Shown: positions 37,355 to 45,700, numbered from the stretch's first letter. The stretch: DNA of 58,880 nucleotides from Alistipes sp. (GCA_021201825.1 JAJQED010000022.1:1-58880), one strand, 5' to 3'. The notes: generated by a model not told the origin, from the sequence alone. Translations and numbers: made by a program.

Positions 37355-37472
37355 TACAAACAATTTGCAAACAACCCGGCCGATTCTCCCCGAAACGGGG
37401 AATATCCGGTCAAAAGTAAAACCCGCAGACGGTAAATTCCTGCGGGGTTTTCATAGAGACCGGTTCAATCTA
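37355..37472. repeat. Right copy of the 119-bp island-flanking direct repeat
   Basis: Same orientation as 32558-32676, with two substitutions in the CCGAAACGGG region, single-base gaps in C- and T-runs, and one or two changes beside TCCTGCGGGG. Beyond 37472 the sequence diverges at once, so this edge is sharp. Confidence 0.9.
37418..37452. terminator. Terminator hairpin inside the right repeat
   Basis: ACCCGCAG pairs with CTGCGGGG (37421-37428 with 37440-37447), then TTTTC. It lies about 125 bases after the OB-fold gene, on its strand. Confidence 0.75.
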
Positions 37473-37593
37473 CTTTCTTATTGGGGCTTGGAACAATACG
37501 AGGACACAAGGAAATAATATTACCGAACCCACAGGTTTATTTTTATTCAATAGCCAACACCGCTTATGAAATTACGGTATGGCTATAAAACAA

Positions 37594-37617
37594 AAAAGCA
37601 TCCTTGCGAATGCTTTT
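37594..37617 (-). terminator. Terminator after the tRNA-Val genes
   Basis: AAAAGCAT (37594-37601) pairs with ATGCTTTT (37610-37617). On the minus strand it follows the tRNA at 37634 by 17 bases and is followed by TTT. Confidence 0.75.
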
Positions 37618-37633
37618 CTCGGGTGTTTCTTTG

Positions 37634-37708
37634 TGGGAGCACGCGGATTCGAACCGCGGACCTCCTGCTTGTCGAGCAGGCGCTCTAAACCGACTGAGCT
37701 ATGCTCCC
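37634..37708 (-). tRNA. tRNA-Val (anticodon GAC, cytosine at position 33)
   Basis: On the minus strand the cloverleaf is regular: acceptor GGGAGCA/TGCTCCC, D arm GCTC/GAGC, T arm CGCGG/CCGCG around TTCGAAT. The anticodon arm is CCTGC/GCAGG with the loop TCGACAA, so the anticodon reads GAC (Val) and position 33 is C where nearly all tRNAs have U. Shifting the loop to give U33 would spoil the stem. The neighbour is also a Val tRNA, which supports the identity. Either an unusual tRNA or one base changed by mutation. Confidence 0.85.
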
Positions 37709-37720
37709 TTTCCTTTTTCT

Positions 37721-37790
37721 AACAGAAAAACCACCCGTAAGAGAGTGGCTGTGTGGTTTGGCTAATTCGTCTTGTGGGAGTTGACGGATT
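37721..37790. repeat. Partial duplicate of the tRNA-Val(UAC) 3' end and its terminator
   Basis: Positions 37721-37790 repeat 37903-37962: a hairpin AAACCAC/GTGGTTT region, then TTGTGGGAGTTGACGGATT, the last 15 bases of tRNA-Val read from the plus side. After 37790 the match stops and about 110 bases of unrelated DNA (37791-37902) follow. The rest of this tRNA copy is gone, so it is a tRNA remnant. Confidence 0.75.
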
Positions 37791-37946
37791 ACTTTGTGAT
37801 CCCTTTACCTCCTGTCAATTTTGCAAAACTTCGTCCAGCCAAAGCCTGACGGCTCTTTTTTCTGTCGGCATTTTCCTTAGGAACCAGTTCCCCGGAACTG
37901 CCAACAGAAAAACCACCCTGATGTGTGGTTTGGCTGATTCATTTTG

Positions 37947-38021
37947 TGGGAGTTGACGGATTCGAACCGCCGACCCTCTGCTTGTAAGGCAGATGCTCTG
38001 AACCAGCTGAGCTAAACTCCC
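37947..38021 (-). tRNA. tRNA-Val (anticodon UAC)
   Basis: On the minus strand: acceptor GGGAGTT/AACTCCC, D arm GCTC/GAGC, anticodon arm TCTGC/GCAGA around CTTACAA (anticodon TAC, U33 present), T arm CGGCG/CGTC with TTCGAAT. CCA is not encoded. A strong promoter lies upstream, and a hairpin after it (37905-37930) can end transcription. Confidence 0.94.
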
Positions 38022-38069
38022 ATAGTATCTCTGAACCTGTGCGTAAGGCATTTTTGTCAAACGCGAGTG

Positions 38070-38100
38070 CAAATATATATTAAATTTTGCGGACTCCAAA
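38070..38100 (-). promoter_or_regulatory. Promoter of tRNA-Val(UAC)
   Basis: On the minus strand: TTTG (38097-38100), a 19-base spacer, TATATTTG (38070-38077). Full consensus match; the tRNA begins about 49 bases downstream. Confidence 0.78.
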
Positions 38101-38133
38101 TTTTTCGGAAAAAATAGACGAAATTTCCCGGGC

Positions 38134-38430
38134 CTAATGCCACATGGATCGCGTCACCCGTCCCCGGAACCTCTCCCCGTCGTTGTACAACTTATCACCT
38201 TGGTTCGTCCAGCTAAATATCTCGGATATCGGTTCTATGGTCCGGTGGAAAAAGATGGGGTCGTATGCCGTGATTTCGCCCCGGTCCGTTAAGAGTACTA
38301 TAAGCGGATACTCCGCAGCATTCCTTATCCGGATAATGCCGATTCTTTGCGGTGACTGAAACCGGTGAGCAACGGGCCTCCGGGCAAAAACGAAAGCAAC
38401 CGGGATAAATCCCAAGATAGGGAATATCAC
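38134..38430 (-). CDS. Small hypothetical membrane protein
   Basis: A 98-residue frame starting GTG (38428-38430), 27 bases after the aspS stop, on the same strand. It has one hydrophobic segment at the N terminus (MIFPILGFIPVAFVFA) and a longer soluble part (RIGIIRIRNAAEYPLIVLLTDRGEITAYDPIFFHR). No family is recognised. Position in the aspS transcript favours a real gene; the absence of a clear ribosome site counts against it. Confidence 0.45.
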   Translation of the reverse strand: MIFPILGFIPVAFVFARRPVAHRFQSPQRIGIIRIRNAAEYPLIVLLTDRGEITAYDPIFFHRTIEPISEIFSWTNQGDKLYNDGERFRGRVTRSMWH

Positions 38431-38457
38431 GGCTGCTTTTTTTGCAGTTACCTCTGG

Positions 38458-40218
38458 TTATTCCTTTGCCGGCGGGTTGCTCGAAAGGTACAGTTCGTCG
38501 AGTTGGGCCGGGGCGAGAGGGGCCGGTGCATCTATCATAACGTCCCGCCCGGAATTGTTTTTGGGGAACGCTATGAAATCCCGTATCGACTCCGCGCCTC
38601 CGAACAGCGAACAAAGCCTGTCGAAGCCGAATGCCACCCCGCCGTGTGGCGGTGCGCCGTATTTGAAAGCGTTGATCAGGAAGCCGAACTGGGCATTCGC
38701 CTCTTCGGCCGTGAATCCCAGCAGGTCGAACATCCGGGCCTGCAAAGCCGGGTCGTGTATCCTTATCGAGCCGCCGCCTATCTCGACGCCGTTCACCACG
38801 AAGTCGTACGCGTCCGCACGCACGCTACCCGGGTCGCTGTCCATTAAAGGTATGTCACAGGCAAGGGGTGAGGTGAACGGGTGATGCATGGCGTAGAAAC
38901 GGCCGGTTTCCTCGTCCCATTCCAGCAGCGGGAAGTCCACGACCCATAACGGGCGGAACACACTGCGGTCCCGCAGGCCGAGCCGTTCCCCCAGCTCGAG
39001 CCTCAGCTCGCATAGGGCCGTAAGGCTGGGCATCCGGTCCCCGGAAATTATAAGCAGCAGGTCACCGGCTTCGGCCCCGCATTTCTCTCCCCAGGCTATA
39101 AGGTCGTCCGGGGCGTAGAACTTGTCGACGCTCGATTTTACGTTGCCGTTCTCCTCGAACCGTACCCACACAAGGCCCTTGGCCCCTATCTGCGGGCGTT
39201 TGACATATTCGGTCAGTTCGTCCAGCTGTTTACGGGTGAAACCGGCACAGCCCCGTGCGTTAATGGCCCCTATATATTGTGCCGAATCGAACACCCCGAA
39301 TCCCTTGCCTTGGGCGAGGGCGGTTATGTCGTTCAGTTCCATGCCGAACCGGATGTCCGGCTTGTCGGAGCCGTAGCGTTCTATGGCTTCGTGCCATGTC
39401 ATCCGGGGGAACGGCCCGTCGAATTCAACGCCCAGCACGTCGCGGAACAGCGACTTCATCATCCCCTCGAATACCCCGATCACATCTTCCCGTTCCACGA
39501 AAGCCATTTCGCAGTCTATCTGGGTGAATTCCGGTTGGCGGTCGGCCCGCAAGTCCTCGTCCCGGAAACATTTCACTATCTGGAAATAGCGGTCGTAGCC
39601 GGCTACCATCAGAAGCTGTTTGAACGTTTGCGGCGATTGTGGCAGGGCATAGAACTCCCCGGGGTTCATCCGCGAGGGGACCACGAAATCCCGCGCACCC
39701 TCGGGCGTAGAGCCGATCAGGAACGGGGTCTCGATCTCCAGGAAGCCCTCCCCGTCGAGGTAACGCCTTACGCCCTGTGCGAGGCGGTGGCGCAGTACCA
39801 TGGCGTTCTTCAGCGGGTTGCGCCGCAGGTCCAGGTAGCGATATTTCATGCGAAGCTCGTCCCCGCCGTCGCTCTTGTCCTCGATGGTGAACGGCGGCAC
39901 TTCGGAGGCGCTCAGTACGGTCAGCGACGTAACGGCGATCTCTATATCGCCCGTGTCCATCTTCGGGTTCTTCGAGGCCCGCTCGAGGACCCTGCCAGAT
40001 ATCCGGATCACGTATTCGCGCCCCAGCGCCTCGGCCGCTTCACGGACGGCTGCGGGAGAATTTTCGTCTATGACCAGCTGGGTGATGCCGTAGCGGTCGC
40101 GCACATCGACGAAAGTCATCGCGCCGAGGTTCCGTATCTTCTGGACCCATCCGGCCAGGGTCACTTCCCGGCCCAGGTCGGATATTCGTAATTCACCGCA
40201 GGTATGGCTTCTGTACAT
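38458..40218 (-). CDS. aspS: Aspartyl-tRNA synthetase
   Basis: Class II synthetase. The 586 residues include an N-terminal OB domain ([24 protein letters not shown]), the catalytic core ([62 protein letters not shown]) and the bacterial GAD insertion (about 290-410). Motif 3 is GVAFGFDRL with a functional Arg. A Shine-Dalgarno AAGGAG lies 6 bases before the ATG. The promoter lies inside the start of the divergent tadA gene. A non-discriminating enzyme is unlikely, since asnA supplies asparagine here. Confidence 0.97.
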   Translation of the reverse strand: MYRSHTCGELRISDLGREVTLAGWVQKIRNLGAMTFVDVRDRYGITQLVIDENSPAAVREAAEALGREYVIRISGRVLERASKNPKMDTGDIEIAVTSLTVLSASEVPPFTIEDKSDGGDELRMKYRYLDLRRNPLKNAMVLRHRLAQGVRRYLDGEGFLEIETPFLIGSTPEGARDFVVPSRMNPGEFYALPQSPQTFKQLLMVAGYDRYFQIVKCFRDEDLRADRQPEFTQIDCEMAFVEREDVIGVFEGMMKSLFRDVLGVEFDGPFPRMTWHEAIERYGSDKPDIRFGMELNDITALAQGKGFGVFDSAQYIGAINARGCAGFTRKQLDELTEYVKRPQIGAKGLVWVRFEENGNVKSSVDKFYAPDDLIAWGEKCGAEAGDLLLIISGDRMPSLTALCELRLELGERLGLRDRSVFRPLWVVDFPLLEWDEETGRFYAMHHPFTSPLACDIPLMDSDPGSVRADAYDFVVNGVEIGGGSIRIHDPALQARMFDLLGFTAEEANAQFGFLINAFKYGAPPHGGVAFGFDRLCSLFGGAESIRDFIAFPKNNSGRDVMIDAPAPLAPAQLDELYLSSNPPAKE

Positions 40219-40269
40219 GGTAACTCCTTATTTTTATTATTTTTGTCGTCGGTCAAGCTATAACGGCTT

Positions 40270-40301
40270 CAAAGGTAAATATTTTATGCCCGGCTGTCAA
40301 A
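40270..40301 (-). promoter_or_regulatory. Promoter of aspS
   Basis: On the minus strand: TTTG (40298-40301), a 20-base spacer, TACCTTTG (40270-40277). Full match. The -33 box lies within the first codons of the divergent tadA gene, so the two genes share this DNA. Confidence 0.78.
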
Positions 40302-40735
40302 ACGACGACGAAAAATATATGCGCCTCGCGCTTGTGGAGGCACGGCAGGCGCTGGAACGGGACGAGGTACCCATCGGGGCGGTAATTGTCAGCGGTGGAT
40401 CGGTCGTGGGGCGGGGTCATAACCTGGTCGAGACCCTTACGGACGCTACGGCCCATGCCGAGATGCAGGCCATCACTTCCGCCAGCGATAACCTGGGCGG
40501 CAAATACCTGGACGATTGTACTTTGTATGTTACCGTGGAGCCATGCGTAATGTGCGCCGGGGCGGCGGCGTGGAGCCAGGTGGGCCGGATCGTCTACGGC
40601 GCGGCGGACCCTAAAAGGGGGTACAGCCGTGTCGGACCCGGGGTGCTCCATCCCAGGACCACCGTTACGGGAGGGGTGCTGGCTGGGGAGTGTTCGCATC
40701 TGGTGAGCGCGTTTTTTGACAAATTACGCCGGTGA
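40286..40735 (+). CDS. tadA: tRNA adenosine(34) deaminase
   Basis: Converts A34 of tRNA-Arg(ACG) to inosine. From the ATG at 40286 (MPGCQNDDEKYMRLALVEA) it has 149 residues, normal for TadA. The zinc site is complete: HAEMQAI (His and the proton-shuttling Glu, about 55-61) and PCVMCAGA (two Cys). The longer frame back to 40217 gives non-family residues. It starts beside aspS, transcribed the other way, and the stop overlaps the -33 box of the next gene. Confidence 0.94.
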   Translation: MPGCQNDDEKYMRLALVEARQALERDEVPIGAVIVSGGSVVGRGHNLVETLTDATAHAEMQAITSASDNLGGKYLDDCTLYVTVEPCVMCAGAAAWSQVGRIVYGAADPKRGYSRVGPGVLHPRTTVTGGVLAGECSHLVSAFFDKLRR

Positions 40736-40767
40736 TTTGGCACTTTAAGACTAATAATATATATTTG
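40736..40767 (+). promoter_or_regulatory. Promoter of the TPR protein gene
   Basis: TTTG (40736-40739), a 20-base spacer, TATATTTG (40760-40767): full match. It directly follows the tadA stop codon. About 120 bases of leader remain before the ATG at 40889, with no other clear element. Confidence 0.75.
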
Positions 40768-40888
40768 TCAGTCAGCGAAAAATGGGGGCCGGATATACTC
40801 CCGGCCCGGTGGCGGACGTTATGTAGGTACAGACCCGGCAGGCACCGCAGCCGCAAAGGATGAAGAGGAATAATCACAAATAAAAACT

Positions 40889-41848
40889 ATGAACAGGATA
40901 AAAATTGCTATCGCGGCCATGGCCGTGATCGTTCTGGGAAGCGCGTCTGTTGCCGCCCAGGACCTGAACGACGTTATCGAGAAGTACAACGCAGCGGCGG
41001 ACCTTTACGCCGGCAAGAATTACATCGAGGCTATCCCGGCCCTCGAGGAAGTGGTGGCCCTCGGCCTCGAACTCGGCCCGGACGCTACCGAAATGGTGCA
41101 GAACGCCCAGAAGTATATCCCGGGTGCCTATTTCCGCCTCGGCGGCGCTTACATTCAGGCCGGGGACTTCGACAACGCGATCGAGAATTTCACCAAGGCC
41201 GCAGAACTTGGCGAACTGTACGGGGACCTGACCACCTCGCGCAACGCCACGGGATGGATCTCCCGGGCTTACAACGCCAAGGGTGCCGACGCTTTCAACT
41301 CTAAGGACTATAAGACCGCGATCGAGATTTTCAAAAGCGGTTACGAGGCCAACCCGACGGATACCGACCTGGCCCTGAACCTTGCCAAGAGCTACGGGGA
41401 AGACGGCCAGAACGAACAGGCTTATGAGGTTTACACGCAGATAATAGGCCTTACCCACAGCAAATATGCCGACGCGGTTGCCCAGGCCAAGGAAGAGTTC
41501 GCTGTCTATGTTATAACGGAAGCCAACGAGGCCAACGCCGCCAACGATACCGACCGGGCGTACGCCATCCTCGACGCTTTCCTGGAAGTTGTGCCGGACA
41601 ATCCGGCCGCCAACCTGGTATATATCCAGATCGCCACCAATAAAAAAGATTGGAACAAAGTAATAGATAAAGGCGAAGCCGCTGCTGAGGCCCAGACCGA
41701 CGAGGAGCTCAAGAGCAATGCTTACTTCCTGTTAGGCGCCGCTTACCAGAACAAGGAGAACAAGGCCAAGGCCATCGAGAATTACCGCAAGGTAACCACC
41801 GGCCCGAACCTTAACAGTGCCAAGGCCCAGATCAGCGCCCTGCAATAA
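40889..41848 (+). CDS. Secreted tetratricopeptide-repeat protein
   Basis: The 319-residue protein starts with a Sec signal peptide (MNRIKIAIAAMAVIVLGSASVAAQ written here only as a type: basic start, hydrophobic core, AxA cut near 23). TPR units follow through the rest, for example AYFRLGGAYIQAGDFDNAIENF, ADAFNSKDYKTAIEIFKSGYEANP, AYAILDAFLEVVPDNPAANLVY and AYFLLGAAYQNKENKAKAIENY. TPRs form protein-binding solenoids. The mature protein is in the periplasm or exported. No catalytic domain is seen. It has its own promoter and a strong terminator, so it is a single-gene unit. Confidence 0.85.
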   Translation: MNRIKIAIAAMAVIVLGSASVAAQDLNDVIEKYNAAADLYAGKNYIEAIPALEEVVALGLELGPDATEMVQNAQKYIPGAYFRLGGAYIQAGDFDNAIENFTKAAELGELYGDLTTSRNATGWISRAYNAKGADAFNSKDYKTAIEIFKSGYEANPTDTDLALNLAKSYGEDGQNEQAYEVYTQIIGLTHSKYADAVAQAKEEFAVYVITEANEANAANDTDRAYAILDAFLEVVPDNPAANLVYIQIATNKKDWNKVIDKGEAAAEAQTDEELKSNAYFLLGAAYQNKENKAKAIENYRKVTTGPNLNSAKAQISALQ

Positions 41849-41867
41849 ACTTCCGGCTACTGAATAC

Positions 41868-41899
41868 ACAAGCGGCTTCCCGTACGGGAAGCCGCTTGT
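41868..41899 (+). terminator. Terminator after the TPR protein gene
   Basis: ACAAGCGGCTTCCCGT pairs with its complement ending GCCGCTTGT, nearly without a loop, then ATTTATT. Perfect 16-bp arms. Confidence 0.9.
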
Positions 41900-42226
41900 A
41901 TTTATTAGTGCAGGTGCTTTCCCTGTCGGGCGCTATAACCCGCAACGGTTCATAGCGGGTGAGATTCGATTCTGCGTCAGTCCGTTGGACTGCAGTCCCC
42001 TCGAAATGCTAAATTTGACTAAAGAGCCATACCCAAATCTATGTTAACAGGGATGCTTCGTGCATTGGCTTCTACTCATCTTCCCGTTTTTTATATCGTA
42101 CCGGGGGCACGGTTATCGGGAAGATAGTCCTGCTCGGCCAGCCGTATTCTAATGGCCGATCCCGGTGCCGGCACCTTAAGGGGACCGGGAATAATGCCGG
42201 GAATTTTCATCGACTGATCTTATTCG
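41900..42226. other. Intergenic stretch without a gene
   Basis: About 330 bases with small hairpins: ACCCGC/GCGGGT (41938-41960) and CAGTCC/GGACTG (41979-41993). A TAAATTTG box (42010-42017) without a well-placed TTTG is also present. No coding frame with family sequence was found on either strand. A short transcript is possible but not supported further. Confidence 0.4.
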
Positions 42227-42234
42227 TAACTTTG
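42227..42234 (+). promoter_or_regulatory. -7 box (TAACTTTG) directly before the U32-type gene
   Basis: Matches TAnnTTTG and ends 5 bases before the ATG at 42240. A near-TTTG (TTTT, 42204-42207) lies 19 bases upstream. Transcription would start at or next to the start codon, implying a leaderless mRNA. Confidence 0.5.
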
Positions 42235-42239
42235 CCCCG

Positions 42240-44093
42240 ATGCGCCAGATCGAATTGCTGATACCGGCCCGCGACCTGGATGCGGGCAAGGCCGCCGTGG
42301 ACCACGGTGCGGATGCCGTTTATATCGGTGGTCCGGCGTTCGGTGCGCGCGGGGCGGCCGGTAACCCGGTGGCTGATATCGCACGCCTGGCCGACTACAC
42401 CCATCCCTATGGGGTGAGGGTATATGCGGCGCTCAATACGCTTGTCTACGAACCGGAACTGCGGCAGGCGGAAACGCTGGCCCGGGAGCTGGTCTCGGCC
42501 GGGGTCGACGCACTGATCGTGCAGGACACGGCTTTTTTGATGATGGGGATCGAGGGGGTCGCTTTCCACGCTTCCACCCAGATGTGCAATACCACGGCCG
42601 GGCGGGTGCGGTTCCTCGGACGAAGCGGTTTCAGCCGCGTGGTGCTGGAGCGGGGATTGACATTGGACCAGGTGCGCCGGATAACGGCCGAGGGTGGCGG
42701 GGTGGAGACGGAATGTTTTGTCCACGGGGCCATTTGTGTGGGCCATAGCGGCCGTTGTTACCTGAGCCGGAGCATGGGCCCCCGGAGCGGGAACCGTGGG
42801 GTATGCGGCCAGCCGTGCCGTATGAAATACGACCTTACGGACGGGCAGGGCAACAAACTCGTTGGGGACAAATATCTGCTCTCTGTCAGGGACCTCAACC
42901 TGTCGGACCGGCTGGGGGAGCTGATCGATGCCGGGGTAACCTCTTTCAAGGTGGAGGGAAGGCTCAAGGAGACGGAATATGTAAAGAATGTCACGGCTTT
43001 TTACCGCCAACGGCTGGACCGGGAAATAGCCGCCCGTGGCGGGATCCGCCACAGTTCGGACGGTTACAGCCGCTACGGCTTTATCCCCGACCCGTCCAAG
43101 AGCTTTTCACGGGGTTTCACCCGGTGGACAGCCGACGGGCTCGAACCCGGCAGCGCATCTTTCGATACGCCCAAGTCGATGGGAGAAAAGATCGGAAAGG
43201 TGTCCCGGACCTATAAAGACAGTTTTACCCTCGATTCCCCGGCAGAGCTCTCGCCAGGAGACGGGATATGTTTCCTGAACGGCGGTGAACTCACCGGGAC
43301 CAATATAAACCGGGTCGAGGGCGGCCGTATATTCCCTAACCGGACGGACGGCGTGAAGCCCGGGACGGAAATTTACCGCAATTACGACCATAGGTTCGGC
43401 ACCCGTCTCGCCTCTTCCCAAACACGCCGGGCTATCCCGGTTCAAATAACCTATACCGTCGTTGACGGTGTATTGGAGGTCACTGCAACCGATGCGGCCG
43501 GTATAACTGCCACTGCGGCACTGCAATGTAAGTGGGGTGCGGCTAAGGACCGGGAGAGGATGGCCGCCGTGGTCCAAAGCCAGTTATCCAAATCCGGCGG
43601 GACCGTATTCGAGGTCACGCAGGTATCCGGTGCGGCCGGTACGGAAATGCCGTTCCTACCCGTCGCCGCGTTGAATTCCCTGCGCCGCGAACTGCTGGAT
43701 AACCTCGTGGCAGAAAGGTTGGGAGCGTACGAAACCAGTAAACAGTCCCGGCTTGCCAGTGTGGCCCGGGACGACAAATACCCGTATCCGGACAATGTGC
43801 TCGGCGGGGATGCCAACGTTACTAATACCCTTGCCCGCCGGTTCTGGACCATGCACGGGGTCGTCTCCATAGACGAGGCCTATGACCTGAGGTCCTCACT
43901 GGACGGCGAGGTGGTGATGGTCACGCCATATTGCATCCTGCGGGAAACCGGGCGGTGCGCTAAAGAGACCCGCACAGCACCACCCGGGACGTTATACTTG
44001 CGGTCCGGACGGTTCCGCTACCGCCTGGGGTTCGACTGCCGGGAATGCCGGATGACACTCACAAAATGGAAACGAAATGACGAGGTTAAATAG
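42240..44093 (+). CDS. Peptidase U32 family protein, RlhA-like
   Basis: The 617-residue protein opens with the U32 TIM-barrel start (ELLIPARDLDAGKAAVDHGADAVYIGG) and contains the signature ERGLTLDQVRRI with the cysteine cluster CFVHGAICVGHSGRCYLS and GNRGVCGQPCRM. A C-terminal part of about 250 residues corresponds to the DUF3656 layout of RlhA. Members of this group modify RNA: RlhA hydroxylates C2501 of 23S rRNA. Older annotations call them collagenases. The cysteines may bind an iron-sulfur cluster. Likely a 23S rRNA hydroxylation factor, by family analogy. It stands alone. Confidence 0.85.
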   Translation: MRQIELLIPARDLDAGKAAVDHGADAVYIGGPAFGARGAAGNPVADIARLADYTHPYGVRVYAALNTLVYEPELRQAETLARELVSAGVDALIVQDTAFLMMGIEGVAFHASTQMCNTTAGRVRFLGRSGFSRVVLERGLTLDQVRRITAEGGGVETECFVHGAICVGHSGRCYLSRSMGPRSGNRGVCGQPCRMKYDLTDGQGNKLVGDKYLLSVRDLNLSDRLGELIDAGVTSFKVEGRLKETEYVKNVTAFYRQRLDREIAARGGIRHSSDGYSRYGFIPDPSKSFSRGFTRWTADGLEPGSASFDTPKSMGEKIGKVSRTYKDSFTLDSPAELSPGDGICFLNGGELTGTNINRVEGGRIFPNRTDGVKPGTEIYRNYDHRFGTRLASSQTRRAIPVQITYTVVDGVLEVTATDAAGITATAALQCKWGAAKDRERMAAVVQSQLSKSGGTVFEVTQVSGAAGTEMPFLPVAALNSLRRELLDNLVAERLGAYETSKQSRLASVARDDKYPYPDNVLGGDANVTNTLARRFWTMHGVVSIDEAYDLRSSLDGEVVMVTPYCILRETGRCAKETRTAPPGTLYLRSGRFRYRLGFDCRECRMTLTKWKRNDEVK

Positions 44094-44094
44094 G

Positions 44095-44655
44095 AGATTG
44101 CTTCGGGCTTTCAGCCCTCTCAATGACGAGGGAAGAAAAGAAGAGATTGCTTCACTATCGTTCGCAATGACGGGGATTAGACAGAACGCATTGTCGGGGT
44201 TCGCAATGACGGAAAAAGTGTCATTGCGAGGAGCAAAGCGACGAAGCAATCTAAATGGAAACGGGATCTCCTGTCCCGGCAAAGCCGGGAGCTTTCCGCC
44301 ATTTTCGCCGGGGCAGGAATAAAGTCGCAAGAGGGAGATCACCCGAACTACCGTGTAGTGAGGGAAGCTCCCGGGAGCGACGCCTGATCCCGGCGAGGCG
44401 GTGTCTTTTGCTCCACTTTTGGACAAGCAAAAGTGGAAAAGAAATGAAAGGATGATATGCAAGGCATTGACAACTGTTGCAATGACGAAAGAGAAGAGAT
44501 TGCTTCACTGACGTTCGCAATGACGGGAAAACGTTCGCAATGAGGAAAAAGGTTCACAAATACGGAAAAAAGTGTCATTGCGAGGAGCAAAGCGACGAAG
44601 CAATCTCACTGGAACCACTGGCATCATTGCGAGAAGTATAATGACGAAGCAATAT
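44095..44655. repeat. Array of REP-like palindromic units around a dispersed repeat
   Basis: A gene-free block of about 560 bases. Short units with the core AGATTGCTTC...GCAATGAC, or its reverse complement GTCATTGCGAG...GAAGCAATCT, occur at 44095-44130, 44144-44174, 44220-44252, 44497-44527, 44574-44606 and 44622-44655. Each unit can fold back on itself, like REP elements. The 172-bp repeat (44274-44445) sits between the third and fourth units. Frames read here are artefacts of the repeats. Confidence 0.85.
44274..44445. repeat. 172-bp dispersed repeat, copy 1
   Basis: Identical in length to 51361-51532, with only four substitutions, all in the first 50 bases. It holds several inverted repeats: TCCCGGC/GCCGGGA at its left end, AGCTCCCGGGAGC in the middle, and a hairpin CCACTTTT/AAAAGTGG (44413-44436) at its right end. 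A REP-like unit (44220-44252) precedes it, as in copy 2, but separated by 21 bases here. No protein family is encoded. Confidence 0.9.
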
Positions 44656-44663
44656 CAACTAAC

Positions 44664-45632
44664 ATGAAGATGAAAGATAATCCCCCTGCCTCCCCCGTGC
44701 TGATAACTCCCCCGTTCGGGGAGTACGAACTTATAGACAGCGGCGGTTTCGAGAAACTGGAACGCTTTGGCGAAGTTATAACCCTGCGCCCGGAACCGCA
44801 GGCGCTGTGGCCCAAAAGCCTGCCCGAAGCCGAATGGCTTCGTCAGGCCGGGGCGGTGTTCAGGCGTTCGGCCCGGCCCGCAGGGACAGCCAAAGGCGGT
44901 CGGGAACAACCCCGGAGCTACTCCGATGAGCGCGGCAACTGGGAGATACGGCCCGGTACCCCGGAGCAATGGCAAGTCGGGTACGGGTACAAGGATATGC
45001 GGTTGAGGATGCGCCTGGGTTTCACGGCTTTCAAGCATCTGGGGATATTCCCCGAACAGGCCGCCAACTGGAATTTCATATACGACTCAGTACGTACCAT
45101 GCCCTCAGTCGGGGAGAAGCCTGCCGTGCTGAACCTGTTCGCTTATACCGGAGGGGCGACCCTTGCCGGGGCGGCGGCCGGGGCGGCGGTAACGCATGTG
45201 GATTCGGTCAAACAAGTAGTGGGGTGGGCGCGTGAGAACGCCGCTCTGTCCGGTGTAGACGGTATAAGGTGGATAGTGGACGACGCCCTGAAATTCGCCG
45301 CCCGCGAATTACGGCGGGGCGGACGCTATCGTGGCATAATACTCGACCCTCCGGCCTACGGCCGTGGCCCCGACGGTGAAAAATGGGTATTGGAAGACCA
45401 TCTGTCCGAACTGCTCGAAATATGCGCCCGTTTGCTCGAACCCACCGGTTCGTTCTTCGTCCTTAACCTATATTCGATGGGCCTTTCGTCCCTGCTGGCA
45501 CGAAGTACGGTGGACGATGTGTTCCTGCGCATACACGGCGTCCGCCCCGGCGGACAGTCCGGCGAACTCTATTTCCCCGACCGCGCCGGCCGTAACCTGC
45601 CTCTCGGGGTATATTACCGGTTCCGCTTGTAG
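44664..45632 (+). CDS. Class I SAM-dependent rRNA methyltransferase, RlmI-like
   Basis: The 322-residue protein has an N-terminal substrate-binding part (about 1-120, with FKHLGIFPEQAANWNF) and a Rossmann SAM domain. SAM motif I is LNLFAYTGGATLAGA (about 153-167), the acidic loop is VDSVKQVVGWARENA, and motif IV is LDPPAYGRGPDGEKW, the DPPxY type used by base-modifying RNA methyltransferases. Unlike RlmI it lacks the PUA domain. The target base is unknown. It starts just after the REP array, so its promoter must lie in or next to the repeats. Confidence 0.85.
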   Translation: MKMKDNPPASPVLITPPFGEYELIDSGGFEKLERFGEVITLRPEPQALWPKSLPEAEWLRQAGAVFRRSARPAGTAKGGREQPRSYSDERGNWEIRPGTPEQWQVGYGYKDMRLRMRLGFTAFKHLGIFPEQAANWNFIYDSVRTMPSVGEKPAVLNLFAYTGGATLAGAAAGAAVTHVDSVKQVVGWARENAALSGVDGIRWIVDDALKFAARELRRGGRYRGIILDPPAYGRGPDGEKWVLEDHLSELLEICARLLEPTGSFFVLNLYSMGLSSLLARSTVDDVFLRIHGVRPGGQSGELYFPDRAGRNLPLGVYYRFRL

Positions 45633-45700
45633 GGTGAATAATTTCTGTCGATCCATTTACATGCCGTCCCTCCGGGTTCGCTTGGTTGCGGTATTACCAC

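Noticed and set aside
37815-38099. 94-residue minus-strand frame through the tRNA-Val region
   Set aside because: Reads through a tRNA gene and its promoter; not a protein gene.
41817-42047. Frame of 76 residues over the TPR gene end
   Set aside because: Crosses the TPR gene stop and its terminator hairpin; composition typical of chance.
42207-43052. Long minus-strand frame opposite the U32-type gene
   Set aside because: Shadow of the U32 codons in a GC-rich gene; no family on that strand.
44095-44655. CRISPR array
   Set aside because: Units alternate in orientation and have irregular spacing, and no cas genes are present; REP-like elements fit better.
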